NCBI RefSeq assembly: GCF_003946245.1
Contig: NZ_RHNN01000034.1
Span: 1 to 34,279, forward strand
Source: Levilactobacillus cerevisiae
Lineage (GTDB): Bacteria > Bacillota > Bacilli > Lactobacillales > Lactobacillaceae
DNA: 34,279 bases
Reading direction: 5' to 3'
The notes under the pieces were generated by a model. That model was not told where the DNA came from, ran no database searches, and was given only the letters and a program-made list of their open reading frames with translations. Positions 25,601 to 32,950 of the stretch are shown here, piece after piece. Positions within the stretch are counted from its first letter, which is position 1. Each line of letters starts with the position of its first letter. Made by a program: the position numbers and the translations under genes.

Positions 25601-26407
25601 ATGGAAACGACACAGTTAAGCAACGGCGTGACAATCCCAATGTTAGGCTTTGGGACTTACTTAATTGACAGCAAGGACGTGCCGGCAGCTATCAAGACGG
25701 CTTTGGATGCTGGTTATCGGCATCTCGATTGCGCTCACATTTACGGCAACGAACCAGCCGTTGGTGCGGCCATCAAGGCTGCGGGCATCGACCGTTCGGA
25801 CCTATTTATCACATCTAAAGTTTGGAACGCTGATCAAGGCTACGACAAAACGTTGGCCGCTTATGACCAGACGCTGGCTGACCTACAACTGGACTACCTG
25901 GATCTCTACTTGATTCACTGGCCAAACGAAAAGAACTTCGACTTGACGCTGGATACTTGGCGCGCCCTCGAAACCCTGTACCAACAAAAGAAGGTCCGGG
26001 CGATTGGGGTGTCCAACTTCTCCCAAGATCAACTGGAACAGGTCTTTGCCATGGCGACGGTTAAGCCGATGGTCAACCAAATTGAACGCCACCCGTACAA
26101 GGTGCAAGCCGACTTAGGCAAATTCAACACGGACAATGGCATCATCAATGAAGGCTACTCGCCAATCGGCCACGGTCACTTGATTCTCGAAGACCCCGTC
26201 ATTTCAAAATTGGCTGACAAATACGGTAAGTCCCCGGCCCAAATCGTTCTGCGGTGGCAGCTCGATACCGGCTTCGTGGTCTTTCCCAAGTCCTCTAAGC
26301 CAGCGCGGGTGCGCGAAAACTTTGAGATTTCTGGCTTTCACTTAACCGCTGAGGAGATTGCTGAAATTAATGGCTTGGATCAAGACAAGCATTTGAACTA
26401 CGATTAA
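25601..26407 (+). CDS. Aldo/keto reductase
   Basis: A 268-residue TIM-barrel oxidoreductase of the AKR5-like group. The catalytic tetrad is visible: Asp in YRHLDCAHIYGNE (about residue 43), Tyr about 48, Lys in FITSKVWN (about 73) and His in LYLIHWPNE (about 106). The NADPH-binding end has VVFPKSSKPARVRENFEISGF. The first motif has Cys where Thr is usual (LDCAH). Family members reduce aldehydes, diketo acids or similar carbonyls with NADPH; the substrate is not deducible. It stands alone between two terminators. Confidence 0.93.
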   Translation: METTQLSNGVTIPMLGFGTYLIDSKDVPAAIKTALDAGYRHLDCAHIYGNEPAVGAAIKAAGIDRSDLFITSKVWNADQGYDKTLAAYDQTLADLQLDYLDLYLIHWPNEKNFDLTLDTWRALETLYQQKKVRAIGVSNFSQDQLEQVFAMATVKPMVNQIERHPYKVQADLGKFNTDNGIINEGYSPIGHGHLILEDPVISKLADKYGKSPAQIVLRWQLDTGFVVFPKSSKPARVRENFEISGFHLTAEEIAEINGLDQDKHLNYD

Positions 26408-26438
26408 ACGCGATTGCTGGTCAAAATGAAATAGTGTT

Positions 26439-26523
26439 CGTTAGCTGAGATTCTAAGGACCTCGGCTAACGTCGAATAGGGCTTCCCGGTGTCGTTGGCA
26501 CCCTGGGAAGCCTTATTTATTTA
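26439..26523 (+). terminator. Tandem hairpins after the aldo/keto reductase gene
   Basis: A first 11-bp hairpin (CGTTAGCTGAG 26439-26449 with CTCGGCTAACG 26461-26471) is followed by a second (GGCTTCCC 26480-26487 with GGGAAGCC 26505-26512, inner GGTG/CACC) and TTATTTATTT. The second is the terminator; the first may be a 3'-stabilising hairpin. Confidence 0.8.
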
Positions 26524-26531
26524 ACGAACTT

Positions 26532-26646
26532 TTACTTTCGTTTCAACCGCCGAATCAGCCACACAATCCCCCCCCACAACAGCAATCCAAAACGCAAAGA
26601 CCACTAAGTAGAACAGACTATCGCCAACATTAAGTACCCCATGCAC
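26532..26646 (-). pseudogene. Small single-span membrane protein, frame broken at a G8 tract
   Basis: On the minus strand a GTG at 26646, 9 nt after GGAGGGG, opens a frame reading MHGVLNVGDSLFYLVVFAFW then IAVV and two glycines. An eight-G run (26568-26575) then shifts it into a polar tail. With seven G the frame instead continues IVWLIRRLKRK and stops at 26532, a 37-residue protein with one membrane helix and a basic end, a far more protein-like outcome. So this is either a phase-variable or decayed gene, or a sequencing error in the homopolymer. Function unknown. The rest of 26408-26794 holds the tandem hairpins and the pepC promoter. Confidence 0.5.
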
Positions 26647-26737
26647 TTGCTAACCCCCCTCCGCCAATTTTTCAGCCAATTGTACACTAGGCACTCCCTT
26701 ACCGGTACCACATTTTTTACCAACTTCATCAATCCTA

Positions 26738-26766
26738 TACAAATAATGAGAAAATTGGAGTACAAT
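26738..26766 (+). promoter_or_regulatory. Probable promoter of pepC
   Basis: TACAAT (26761-26766) about 29 nt before the TTG start, with only a weak -35 (TACAAA at 17 nt). The upstream in-frame ATG of pepC lies inside this -10, which argues for the later start. Confidence 0.45.
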
Positions 26767-26794
26767 GAGAGAATACGATAGGAGAGTGACGTCA

Positions 26795-28129
26795 TTGAGT
26801 AAAGAAATCACAGCGGATCAAACCGCTCGTTATCAACAAGCTTTAGCTACTGACCCCACCGCGAAGGTTTTAGAACGCGCCGTCAGCCATCAAGGAATCT
26901 TAGCCACTTCTGCCGATTACGCCTCAGAAACCGACATGACCCCCGTGTTCTCCATTGATTTGGACACCGGGAAAGTTGCGAACCAAAAGCAAAGTGGTCG
27001 TTGCTGGATGTTTGCCGCACTGAACACCATGCGTCATCACTTAGCAGAACAATTTAACTTGAGTGACTTTGAATTATCTCAGAACTACACCAACTTCTGG
27101 GACAAATTTGAAAAAGCCAACTACTTCTACGAAAACGTCTTGGCCACCGCTGACCAACCAACGTCTAGTCGTAAGGTCGCCTTCTTAATGGCCACCCCAC
27201 AACAAGACGGTGGGCAATGGGACATGCTGTGTGCCATCATTCAAAAATATGGGATCGTGCCCAAGTCCGTGATGCCTGAAACTTACAACAGTTCCAAGTC
27301 TAACGAACTCAACGGGACGTTGAACTTAAAGCTCCGTAAAGACGCCGTTACCTTGCGCAAATTAGTTGCCGACAAGGCCAGTGACGCTGAAATTGCAGCC
27401 ACTAAGGACAAGATGCTCGGCGAAGTTTATCGCTTACTAAGCTTCTCCCTCGGCGAACCCGCAACTGAATTTGACTTTGAATACCGCGACGATGACAAGC
27501 AATACCACATCGACAAGGGCTTGACGCCAAAGACTTTCTTTGACAAGTACGTCAACTGGGACTTAACTGATTTCGTCTCAATCATCAATGCCCCTACTGA
27601 CGACAAGCCATACAACCACACCTACACGGTTGAAATGCTGGGTAACGTGGTCAACGGCCGTCAAGTGAAGCATTTAAACGTCACGATGGCAGACTTCAAG
27701 CAACTCGCCATCAAGCAGTTGCAAGCCGGCCAATCCGTTTGGTTCGGTTGTGATGTCGGTCAATCATCCGAACGGCAAAAGGGGATCATGGACACCAAGT
27801 TCTACGACAAGGATGCCCTCTTCAACATTGATTTCGCAACGACCAAGGCAGAACGCCTGGACTACGGCGAAAGCATGATGACCCACGCGATGGTCTTGAC
27901 CGGTGTTGACTTAGTCGACGGCCAACCAACCAAGTGGAAAGTTGAAAACTCTTGGGGCGAAAAGGTCGGCACGAAGGGGTACTTCGTGATGAGCGACGCC
28001 TGGATGGACGAATACTGCTACCAAGTCGTTGTAAACAAAGAATTCTTACCAGCCAACTTGAAGCAGATCCAAGAAACTGAGGAACCAACTGTTTTGGCCC
28101 CTTGGGATCCAATGGGCGCTTTAGCTTAA
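26795..28129 (+). CDS. pepC: Aminopeptidase C (bleomycin hydrolase family)
   Basis: A 444-residue C1B cysteine peptidase. The catalytic cysteine is in QKQSGRCWMFAALN (about residue 70), the histidine in MMTHAMVLTGVDL and the asparagine in VENSWGEK. PepC is a cytoplasmic hexameric aminopeptidase of lactic acid bacteria that trims peptides to feed amino-acid needs. The start is TTG at 26795, after AGGAG with a 10-nt gap, and gives the family length (about 440). The terminal alanine, important for trimming specificity, is present (GALA). Confidence 0.96.
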   Translation: MSKEITADQTARYQQALATDPTAKVLERAVSHQGILATSADYASETDMTPVFSIDLDTGKVANQKQSGRCWMFAALNTMRHHLAEQFNLSDFELSQNYTNFWDKFEKANYFYENVLATADQPTSSRKVAFLMATPQQDGGQWDMLCAIIQKYGIVPKSVMPETYNSSKSNELNGTLNLKLRKDAVTLRKLVADKASDAEIAATKDKMLGEVYRLLSFSLGEPATEFDFEYRDDDKQYHIDKGLTPKTFFDKYVNWDLTDFVSIINAPTDDKPYNHTYTVEMLGNVVNGRQVKHLNVTMADFKQLAIKQLQAGQSVWFGCDVGQSSERQKGIMDTKFYDKDALFNIDFATTKAERLDYGESMMTHAMVLTGVDLVDGQPTKWKVENSWGEKVGTKGYFVMSDAWMDEYCYQVVVNKEFLPANLKQIQETEEPTVLAPWDPMGALA

Positions 28130-28154
28130 GAGATTTGAACTAATTTGATCATCA

Positions 28155-28194
28155 AAGCGGGACCCTGACAACTACGCCAGGGTCCCGCTTTTTC
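28155..28194 (+). terminator. Intrinsic terminator after pepC
   Basis: A GC-rich stem AGCGGGACCCTG paired with CAGGGTCCCGCT is followed by TTTTTC. The opposite strand has a short T-rich end too, so it may also serve the convergent gene at 28197. Confidence 0.92.
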
Positions 28195-28196
28195 GC

Positions 28197-28502
28197 TCAC
28201 TTTTTATGTTGTTCCTCCTGTTGGCGTCGGGCCACCTGCCGCTGATAACCGTCAATAATCAGCATCAAATCAATCAACAGGAACATCCCTCCCAAGAACA
28301 GGTTGAACGTCACGTACGCCATTTGGACCGCTGAAAATGCCAAGATTGGCGTCAACTGCCACCACATGCTATTGAGCACCGGATAACGACGTTGCCATTT
28401 TCTCTGGACTAGCGGCACGACAATCACGGCCAACACCACCATGAGCACCAGCGATACCGTGTAGAGTGTCCCTAAACTGTGGTCCACCCGAATTTCAGTC
28501 AT
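28197..28502 (-). CDS. Small membrane protein of unknown function
   Basis: A 101-residue protein with three hydrophobic segments (about residues 11-32, 45-62 and 66-85) and a charged, glutamine- and lysine-rich tail (YQRQVARRQQEEQHKK). I do not recognise the family. It lies just downstream of the serine hydrolase gene at 28547 on the same strand (44 bp), so they may be co-transcribed. It ends at the shared terminator. Confidence 0.7.
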   Translation of the reverse strand: MTEIRVDHSLGTLYTVSLVLMVVLAVIVVPLVQRKWQRRYPVLNSMWWQLTPILAFSAVQMAYVTFNLFLGGMFLLIDLMLIIDGYQRQVARRQQEEQHKK

Positions 28503-28546
28503 TTGCCCATCTCCTTCTACTGGCAGCCACCAACCTCAGTTATTGC

Positions 28547-29806
28547 CTAGCTGAGACTACTTGCCGCTAACACGCTCTTAAACGTGGACTTCGCAATATT
28601 TTCCGTCGACCAGGTCGGCCACATCGCGTGCTTGTAGAAGTCGTTTGACATGAAGACGACCCCGGTCTTGCCATCGGTGCTCACGATAAAGGTATCCTCG
28701 TAAAAGTTACCGACCCCGTGACCATAATACCCGAGTTGATCCAAATGATACATCCCCCCGGTATACTTCGCCGTCGTGCTGCCCTTCTCAAGCAACGTAT
28801 CCGCATTCGTCGCCGTCTTGTACCGACTGCCCTGCACGATAGCACGGACGGTCTGAAAGACGTTACCCGGGCTCATTGTCGCGTTCCCCGTGCCTAACCG
28901 GGAACTGACATCTTTGGCTGCCGGCGTCTGCGGATCCGTGTAAACGCTGGGCGTGGTACTCTTATATCCCATGGACAGCGCACTGGTTTGATTTCGTAAC
29001 TGAACAAAGCTGGTACTGTTCAGGTTCAGCGGCGTCACAATTTTTTGGTAGAACTGATTGTAGTACGACTTGTGGTTGACCTGATTTAAAATGGCCGCCA
29101 ACATGACGTAACAGATTGGTTGGTAGTCGAATTGCCCGACCTTGCTGGTGTCCACGCTAACGTGCTGCTGGGCGTACTGGTAAACTTGCCGCTCGCCTAG
29201 TTCCGTGTTCGGCTTCATTTCACCCACCAAGCCGGCTTCCATGTTGAGCATCTGGCGGATGGTGACAGTTTTGCTATTCTTGATTTTGGGGTAATACTGG
29301 GACAGTTTGTCCGTCAGCTTCAATTTCCCCTGTTCGATGGCCTGCATGACCAGCATCCCCGTCATCGATTTCTGCAGCGAATTAATCAGGTACTGGGTAG
29401 TTGGCGCATTCTTCTGTTTCTTGGCCACGTTGGCCCAGCCGAATGATTGCTGGTAGACTACCTGATTATTCTTGACAACCAAGGCTGTTCCAGAGAACTT
29501 CTTGGCCTTTAATTCACTGGTCAACTTGGCCGTAAACGTCGGATTGGCAGTTCCCACCGTGCGATCAAAGCTAGTCGTCTGTTGGTTACGTTGTTGCGCA
29601 CTGGTCTTGGCATTTTGATCAATCAGCTGATTGGTCTGACTCGCCGTGGTCGGTGTCGTCGCTTCCTTCTTTTGGTTGCTGACCTGAACCCACTGCACAC
29701 CACCAATGATGCCCAACACCACCAGCACCCCTAACACACCCCACCGTCCCCAGTGATGGTGTTTGGGCGCTGTGGCCTGTCGTTGCTCCCGTAATTCCTG
29801 TCTCAT
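28547..29806 (-). CDS. SxxK serine hydrolase (beta-lactamase/PBP class C-like), paralog 1
   Basis: A 419-residue protein with a short cytoplasmic start, one membrane anchor (about residues 21-40), a linker rich in Gln, Thr and Asn, and a class C beta-lactamase-like domain. The SxxK motif is S143-L-Q-K146 (INSLQKSMTG); a GHG motif follows in LGYYGHGVGNFYED. The second motif, usually Tyr-x-Asn, is Tyr-Gln-Pro in FDYQPICYVML. Relatives are D-Ala-D-Ala carboxypeptidases, esterases or FmtA-like teichoic-acid D-alanine esterases acting outside the cell; I cannot choose between them. The protein at 30459-31688 is its paralog. Confidence 0.85.
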   Translation of the reverse strand: MRQELREQRQATAPKHHHWGRWGVLGVLVVLGIIGGVQWVQVSNQKKEATTPTTASQTNQLIDQNAKTSAQQRNQQTTSFDRTVGTANPTFTAKLTSELKAKKFSGTALVVKNNQVVYQQSFGWANVAKKQKNAPTTQYLINSLQKSMTGMLVMQAIEQGKLKLTDKLSQYYPKIKNSKTVTIRQMLNMEAGLVGEMKPNTELGERQVYQYAQQHVSVDTSKVGQFDYQPICYVMLAAILNQVNHKSYYNQFYQKIVTPLNLNSTSFVQLRNQTSALSMGYKSTTPSVYTDPQTPAAKDVSSRLGTGNATMSPGNVFQTVRAIVQGSRYKTATNADTLLEKGSTTAKYTGGMYHLDQLGYYGHGVGNFYEDTFIVSTDGKTGVVFMSNDFYKHAMWPTWSTENIAKSTFKSVLAASSLS

Positions 29807-29846
29807 GATTTGAACCCCGTCTACTTTCTGTCGTCAGTTACTTCTG

Positions 29847-29874
29847 ATTATACGGAACTCTAAGCGAATTACAA
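29847..29874 (-). promoter_or_regulatory. Promoter of serine hydrolase paralog 1
   Basis: Minus strand: TTGTAA (29869-29874), a 16-nt spacer and TATAAT (29847-29852), about 40 bp before the start codon. CGTATAATCAGA here is identical to the core of the paralog 2 promoter. From 29875 to about 30089 I see no feature. Confidence 0.8.
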
Positions 29875-30089
29875 ATCCCAACAGTCGGCCCTTGGCCGTT
29901 TTAGCCGTGGCGCCCCCTGGTTCAAACAGTTAAGCTTTTCCGGCAAAATGCAGATAGGCCGGTGCCCTTCCCCGAAATTATTCAGCCGGTGAATGCCTTC
30001 GCTGCAAAATTAGACACTCCCAAAGGATAAGATGCTAAGTCGTCGGCCACAGTGCCTAAACCTGTTGGCTTCCCGTTCGCTAAATTTAG

Positions 30090-30375
30090 GCCTGCATAGA
30101 CTGACTAATAACTGTAGACAAACGTTGACAGTTCAGCGATTGTCACGGCAATGTCATGTTGAAGAACAATTATAACCGGAGGAGGACAGAGATGGAGGCA
30201 GCTGTGTCGACGACGTTAGCTGAGCGATCTTCTCAGGTTACGTCGTGGGACGCGTTTGGAGACTGTCGGTGTTGGACAGGCTTCAAACCGAGCTGGAGGA
30301 CCGCCTCTCAGGCCGCAGGCGGTCCCCACAGTCGCCGGAATCTCTGGCAGCCGCAGGTGGTAAATTCACTCATTA
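30090..30375 (+). repeat. Dispersed structured repeat, copy C
   Basis: Intact copy of the repeat family on the plus strand, lying between the two serine hydrolase paralogs. The core (30157-30363) is close to copy A. Helix P1: 30187-30193 (CAGAGAT) with 30340-30346 (ATCTCTG), continued by GGC..GCTGTG with CACAG..GCC. P2: 30214-30224 with 30232-30242. P3: 30254-30288 with CTGTC/GACAG. P4: GGACCGCCT (30298-30306) with AGGCGGTCC (30317-30325), perfect here. The 5' flank (ACGTTGACAG...ATGTTGAAGAAC) is shared with copies A and D. Confidence 0.85.
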
Positions 30376-30410
30376 CTATTCAACTCTGCTAAAGTACTTT
30401 CTTCAGTTGC

Positions 30411-30454
30411 AAAAAAACTGCTTGCCAGCCCCGTTAAGGAACCACAAGCAGTTT
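30411..30454 (-). terminator. Intrinsic terminator after serine hydrolase paralog 2
   Basis: Minus strand: AAACTGCTTG pairs with CAAGCAGTTT (10 bp) and is followed by further T residues (TTTTTTTGC). It starts 5 bp past the stop codon. Confidence 0.88.
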
Positions 30455-30458
30455 CGCG

Positions 30459-31688
30459 TTACTTGGGTGCTTTTGCTTTGTTGATTTGCTTAAAGGTGCT
30501 CATGCCCAGCGCTTCGGTTGACCAGGCCGGGAACATCGTCTTCTTTTCAAAATTGTTGGACAACAGGATGACAGCGTTCTTACCATTCTTGCTGATAACA
30601 AACGTGCTCTCGTAGTCGTCGCCCATCCCGTGGCCGTAGTACCCGAGCTTCTCAAATTGATACATCCCACCGGCGTAATGCATTGCCACGCCATCTTCGT
30701 GCAGGACTTTGGCCCCGGCCCACGTCGTCATCAGCGAACCCTGAACAATGGCCCGTTCCGACCGGTAGACGTCACCAGTACTCATCGTCGCGTTACCCGT
30801 TGCAATTTGAATCGCCATGCTGGCCGCTGAAGGCTTATGCGGCGCGCTGTAATCTCCCGGCGTACTCCCGGCGTAACCAGTGGTCATGCCCTTGGTTGTC
30901 GATCGCAGTTGAGTAAAACTCGTGTGATTCAGATTCAGCGGCGTAACCAATTGTTGATAAAACAGATCGTAGTAAGAATCGTGCGTGACCTGATGCAAAA
31001 TACCGGCCAACAACGTGAAACAGATTTGTTGATAATCAAAGTGATTGATCTTGCTGGTATCAATCTGAGCATTTTGACTGACGTACTGGTACGCCTCATT
31101 TTCCGTTAGCGTTCGCCCAGGCTTTAGCTCGCCAGTGATACCGGCCTCCATGTTCAACATTTGTCGAATCGTGACCTTATCACTGTTCTTGATACCCGGA
31201 TAGTATTGGCTTAGCCGGTCGGTCAGTTGTAGTTGACCAGCCTGAACCGCCTTCATCACTAGCATCCCGGTCATTGATTTTTGAACAGAGTTAATCATGA
31301 ACTGCGAAGTCACCGTATTCTTCTTGTTTTTCTTCGCGTTCGCCATACCAAAGGCCCGCTGGTAGACAACCTTGTTGTTCTTCACCACTAGCGCAGACCC
31401 CACGAACTTTTTATCTTTTAATTCGCGGGTAAACTTGGCGCTAAATTTTGGCGTTGCTTGCCCCTTATTAACACGATCAAAGGCCGTCTTAGTCTTGTCC
31501 CGGTGCTGCTTACTGGCTGCGGCATCCTTAGCCAACGTGTCGTGCGTCTGTTGTGCATGGAGATGGTTACTCGTCGCAACTTCATGCTTATCCTGTTGAT
31601 CAATTTGGTGCATCCCAAATACAACCCCACCGATCCCCAAGATAATAATCAGTAGTACCGCCCAATGGCGTAGGTTTCGTGTATTCAA
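30459..31688 (-). CDS. SxxK serine hydrolase (beta-lactamase/PBP class C-like), paralog 2
   Basis: A 409-residue paralog of the protein at 28547-29806, with the same order: a single N-terminal membrane anchor (about residues 9-27), a charged His- and Gln-rich linker, and the SxxK domain with S134-V-Q-K137 (INSVQKSMTG), then NMEAGITGELKPGRTL and LGYYGHGMGDDYEST. Here the second motif is Tyr-Gln-Gln (FDYQQICFTLL), again without the usual asparagine. The start is TTG at 31688 after GGGGGAGA; no better ATG exists. Its leader is much longer (about 185 nt) than that of paralog 1. An extracytoplasmic cell-wall role is likely but the substrate is unknown. Confidence 0.85.
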   Translation of the reverse strand: MNTRNLRHWAVLLIIILGIGGVVFGMHQIDQQDKHEVATSNHLHAQQTHDTLAKDAAASKQHRDKTKTAFDRVNKGQATPKFSAKFTRELKDKKFVGSALVVKNNKVVYQRAFGMANAKKNKKNTVTSQFMINSVQKSMTGMLVMKAVQAGQLQLTDRLSQYYPGIKNSDKVTIRQMLNMEAGITGELKPGRTLTENEAYQYVSQNAQIDTSKINHFDYQQICFTLLAGILHQVTHDSYYDLFYQQLVTPLNLNHTSFTQLRSTTKGMTTGYAGSTPGDYSAPHKPSAASMAIQIATGNATMSTGDVYRSERAIVQGSLMTTWAGAKVLHEDGVAMHYAGGMYQFEKLGYYGHGMGDDYESTFVISKNGKNAVILLSNNFEKKTMFPAWSTEALGMSTFKQINKAKAPK

Positions 31689-31879
31689 TTTTCTCTCTCC
31701 CCCAATTAATTAGGTCCCACTCTTTAAATCGCTAACCGTAGCTCAAGTTTGCTCAATCGCTATCCCCCGCGACGAACCCACTTTGTATCTGAAACCTGTG
31801 ACAAAGGCAGCTGATTCCGCTTAAAACTGATAGCTATCCATCCTTTGTCCCACTCTCACCATTAGCAATCCTAACTCTG

Positions 31880-31907
31880 ATTATACGAAAAAGTCGGCTA
31901 AAGACAA
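31880..31907 (-). promoter_or_regulatory. Promoter of serine hydrolase paralog 2 (overlaps gpmA terminator)
   Basis: Minus strand: TTGTCT (31902-31907), a 16-nt spacer and TATAAT (31880-31885). The -35 is part of the hairpin of the gpmA terminator. The leader from about 31873 to 31689 contains an 8-bp pairing GACAAAGG/CCTTTGTC (31842-31849 with 31800-31807). Confidence 0.75.
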
Positions 31908-31926
31908 TCATTGTCTCTGCCGACTT
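31886..31926 (-). terminator. Intrinsic terminator after gpmA
   Basis: Minus strand: AAGTCGGC pairs with GCCGACTT, with an inner AGACAAT/ATTGTCT pairing, followed by TTTCG. It lies 27 bp past the gpmA stop. Confidence 0.88.
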
Positions 31927-31952
31927 CGTTAACTTATTATTTACTTTAAAAA

Positions 31953-32624
31953 CTAGAGGACTTGCTTGGCCAAAACGTGCAACCGGTCATCGAAATCATA
32001 GCGAATTGGTTCGCCGTTCGCAACTTCAACCTTACTAATATCTGCATCAGCCACATGGTCCAAGTATTTAATCAATGCGCGTAATGTACTCCCGTGCGCG
32101 ACCACCAGCTGATTATGGCCGTCTAACAGCCGGGGGGCAATCTCATCCGTCCAGTACGGCAACAACCGGTGATAGGCCATCTCTAGACTCTCACCGCGGG
32201 GCTCAACGTGGGCACCAAATTGATCGTACCGACGATCCTGGCTCACGTGCTTCAGGAGGGGGGGCACGGTTTCAAAGCTCCGCCGCCAAATCTTGATCTG
32301 CTGCTCGCCAACGCGTTCCTGAACCGCTGCCTTATTCTTTCCCCGTAAGGCCCCATAGTGGCGTTCATTGAGCCGCCAGGACTTGTATTCGGGAATGTAG
32401 AGCTGATCGATGGCTTCTAACACCAGGTTAGAGGTCACGATTGCCCGCTGCAGCATGGACGTGTGGAGCGCTTGAAACTGGATGCCCGTTGCGGCCACCA
32501 GTTGACCAGCGACGACGGCCTGCTCCCGTCCCTTGGCCGTTAGGGGCACGTCACTCCACCCGGTGAAAATATTGTCTCGATTCGCGACACTTTCCCCGTG
32601 CCGTAAGATGACCAGCGTTGCCAT
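31953..32624 (-). CDS. gpmA: 2,3-bisphosphoglycerate-dependent phosphoglycerate mutase
   Basis: A 223-residue histidine phosphatase-fold enzyme. [26 protein letters not shown] holds the phospho-accepting histidine (about residue 9); [15 protein letters not shown] (about residues 85-99) and [15 protein letters not shown] (about 173-187) complete the active site. It interconverts 3- and 2-phosphoglycerate in lower glycolysis. Variants such as SVANRDN in place of SEWNxxN suggest one of the secondary lactobacillar copies rather than the main one, but that is inference. The ATG has AGGGAG upstream. Confidence 0.9.
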   Translation of the reverse strand: MATLVILRHGESVANRDNIFTGWSDVPLTAKGREQAVVAGQLVAATGIQFQALHTSMLQRAIVTSNLVLEAIDQLYIPEYKSWRLNERHYGALRGKNKAAVQERVGEQQIKIWRRSFETVPPLLKHVSQDRRYDQFGAHVEPRGESLEMAYHRLLPYWTDEIAPRLLDGHNQLVVAHGSTLRALIKYLDHVADADISKVEVANGEPIRYDFDDRLHVLAKQVL

Positions 32625-32720
32625 TGACCATGCTCCCTTTCTCTCCTATCAATTCTTGGTGTCCATTTTAACCCATTCACCCGCAAGTCACACGAGTAAA
32701 CAGAATTGGCACCAATCGTA

Positions 32721-32750
32721 ATCATACCATAGGTCGCCCTTATTTTTGAC
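32721..32750 (-). promoter_or_regulatory. Possible promoter of gpmA
   Basis: Minus strand: an extended -10 (TGGTATGAT, TATGAT at 32721-32726) about 97 bp before the gpmA start, with no good -35. Confidence 0.45.
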
Positions 32751-32821
32751 CTCTTTGTGTTATTTTTCACTTATTTATTTTCTGATATTACGTAGAATAG
32801 CCGGCTTACTGGCTAGCAACT

Positions 32822-32950
32822 TTAGGCTGACGTGAAGTCCGCCAGCCGCTTCGCCAGTTCATTTTCAACCGCTAAACCATGTCACCCGGTAACCAAAAAG
32901 GCATCCCGCCAGAAGACCCGCGGAACACCCCAGTTTAAGTGTATTTTCAA
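32822..32950 (-). pseudogene. Possible decayed coding fragment between gpmA and the DMT gene
   Basis: Directly after the stop of the DMT gene a minus-strand frame opens with TTG and reads 22 codons with a protein-like look (LNWGVPRVFWRDAFLVTG), meets one TGA (32882-32884), then continues in the same frame with HGLAVENELAKRLADFTSA to TAA at 32822. This suggests a broken gene end. I do not recognise the family. The remainder of 32625-32821 holds the gpmA promoter region only. Confidence 0.3.

Noticed and set aside
26439..26471. The first hairpin after the aldo/keto reductase gene begins CGTTAGCTGAG, identical to the P2 arm of the repeat family.
   Set aside because: The 3' arm differs from P2 and no other part of the repeat is present; 11 bases is too little to call a remnant.
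28547..31688. Annotating the two SxxK proteins as beta-lactamases.
   Set aside because: They share only the general fold motifs and lack the Tyr-x-Asn asparagine; nothing supports antibiotic hydrolysis.
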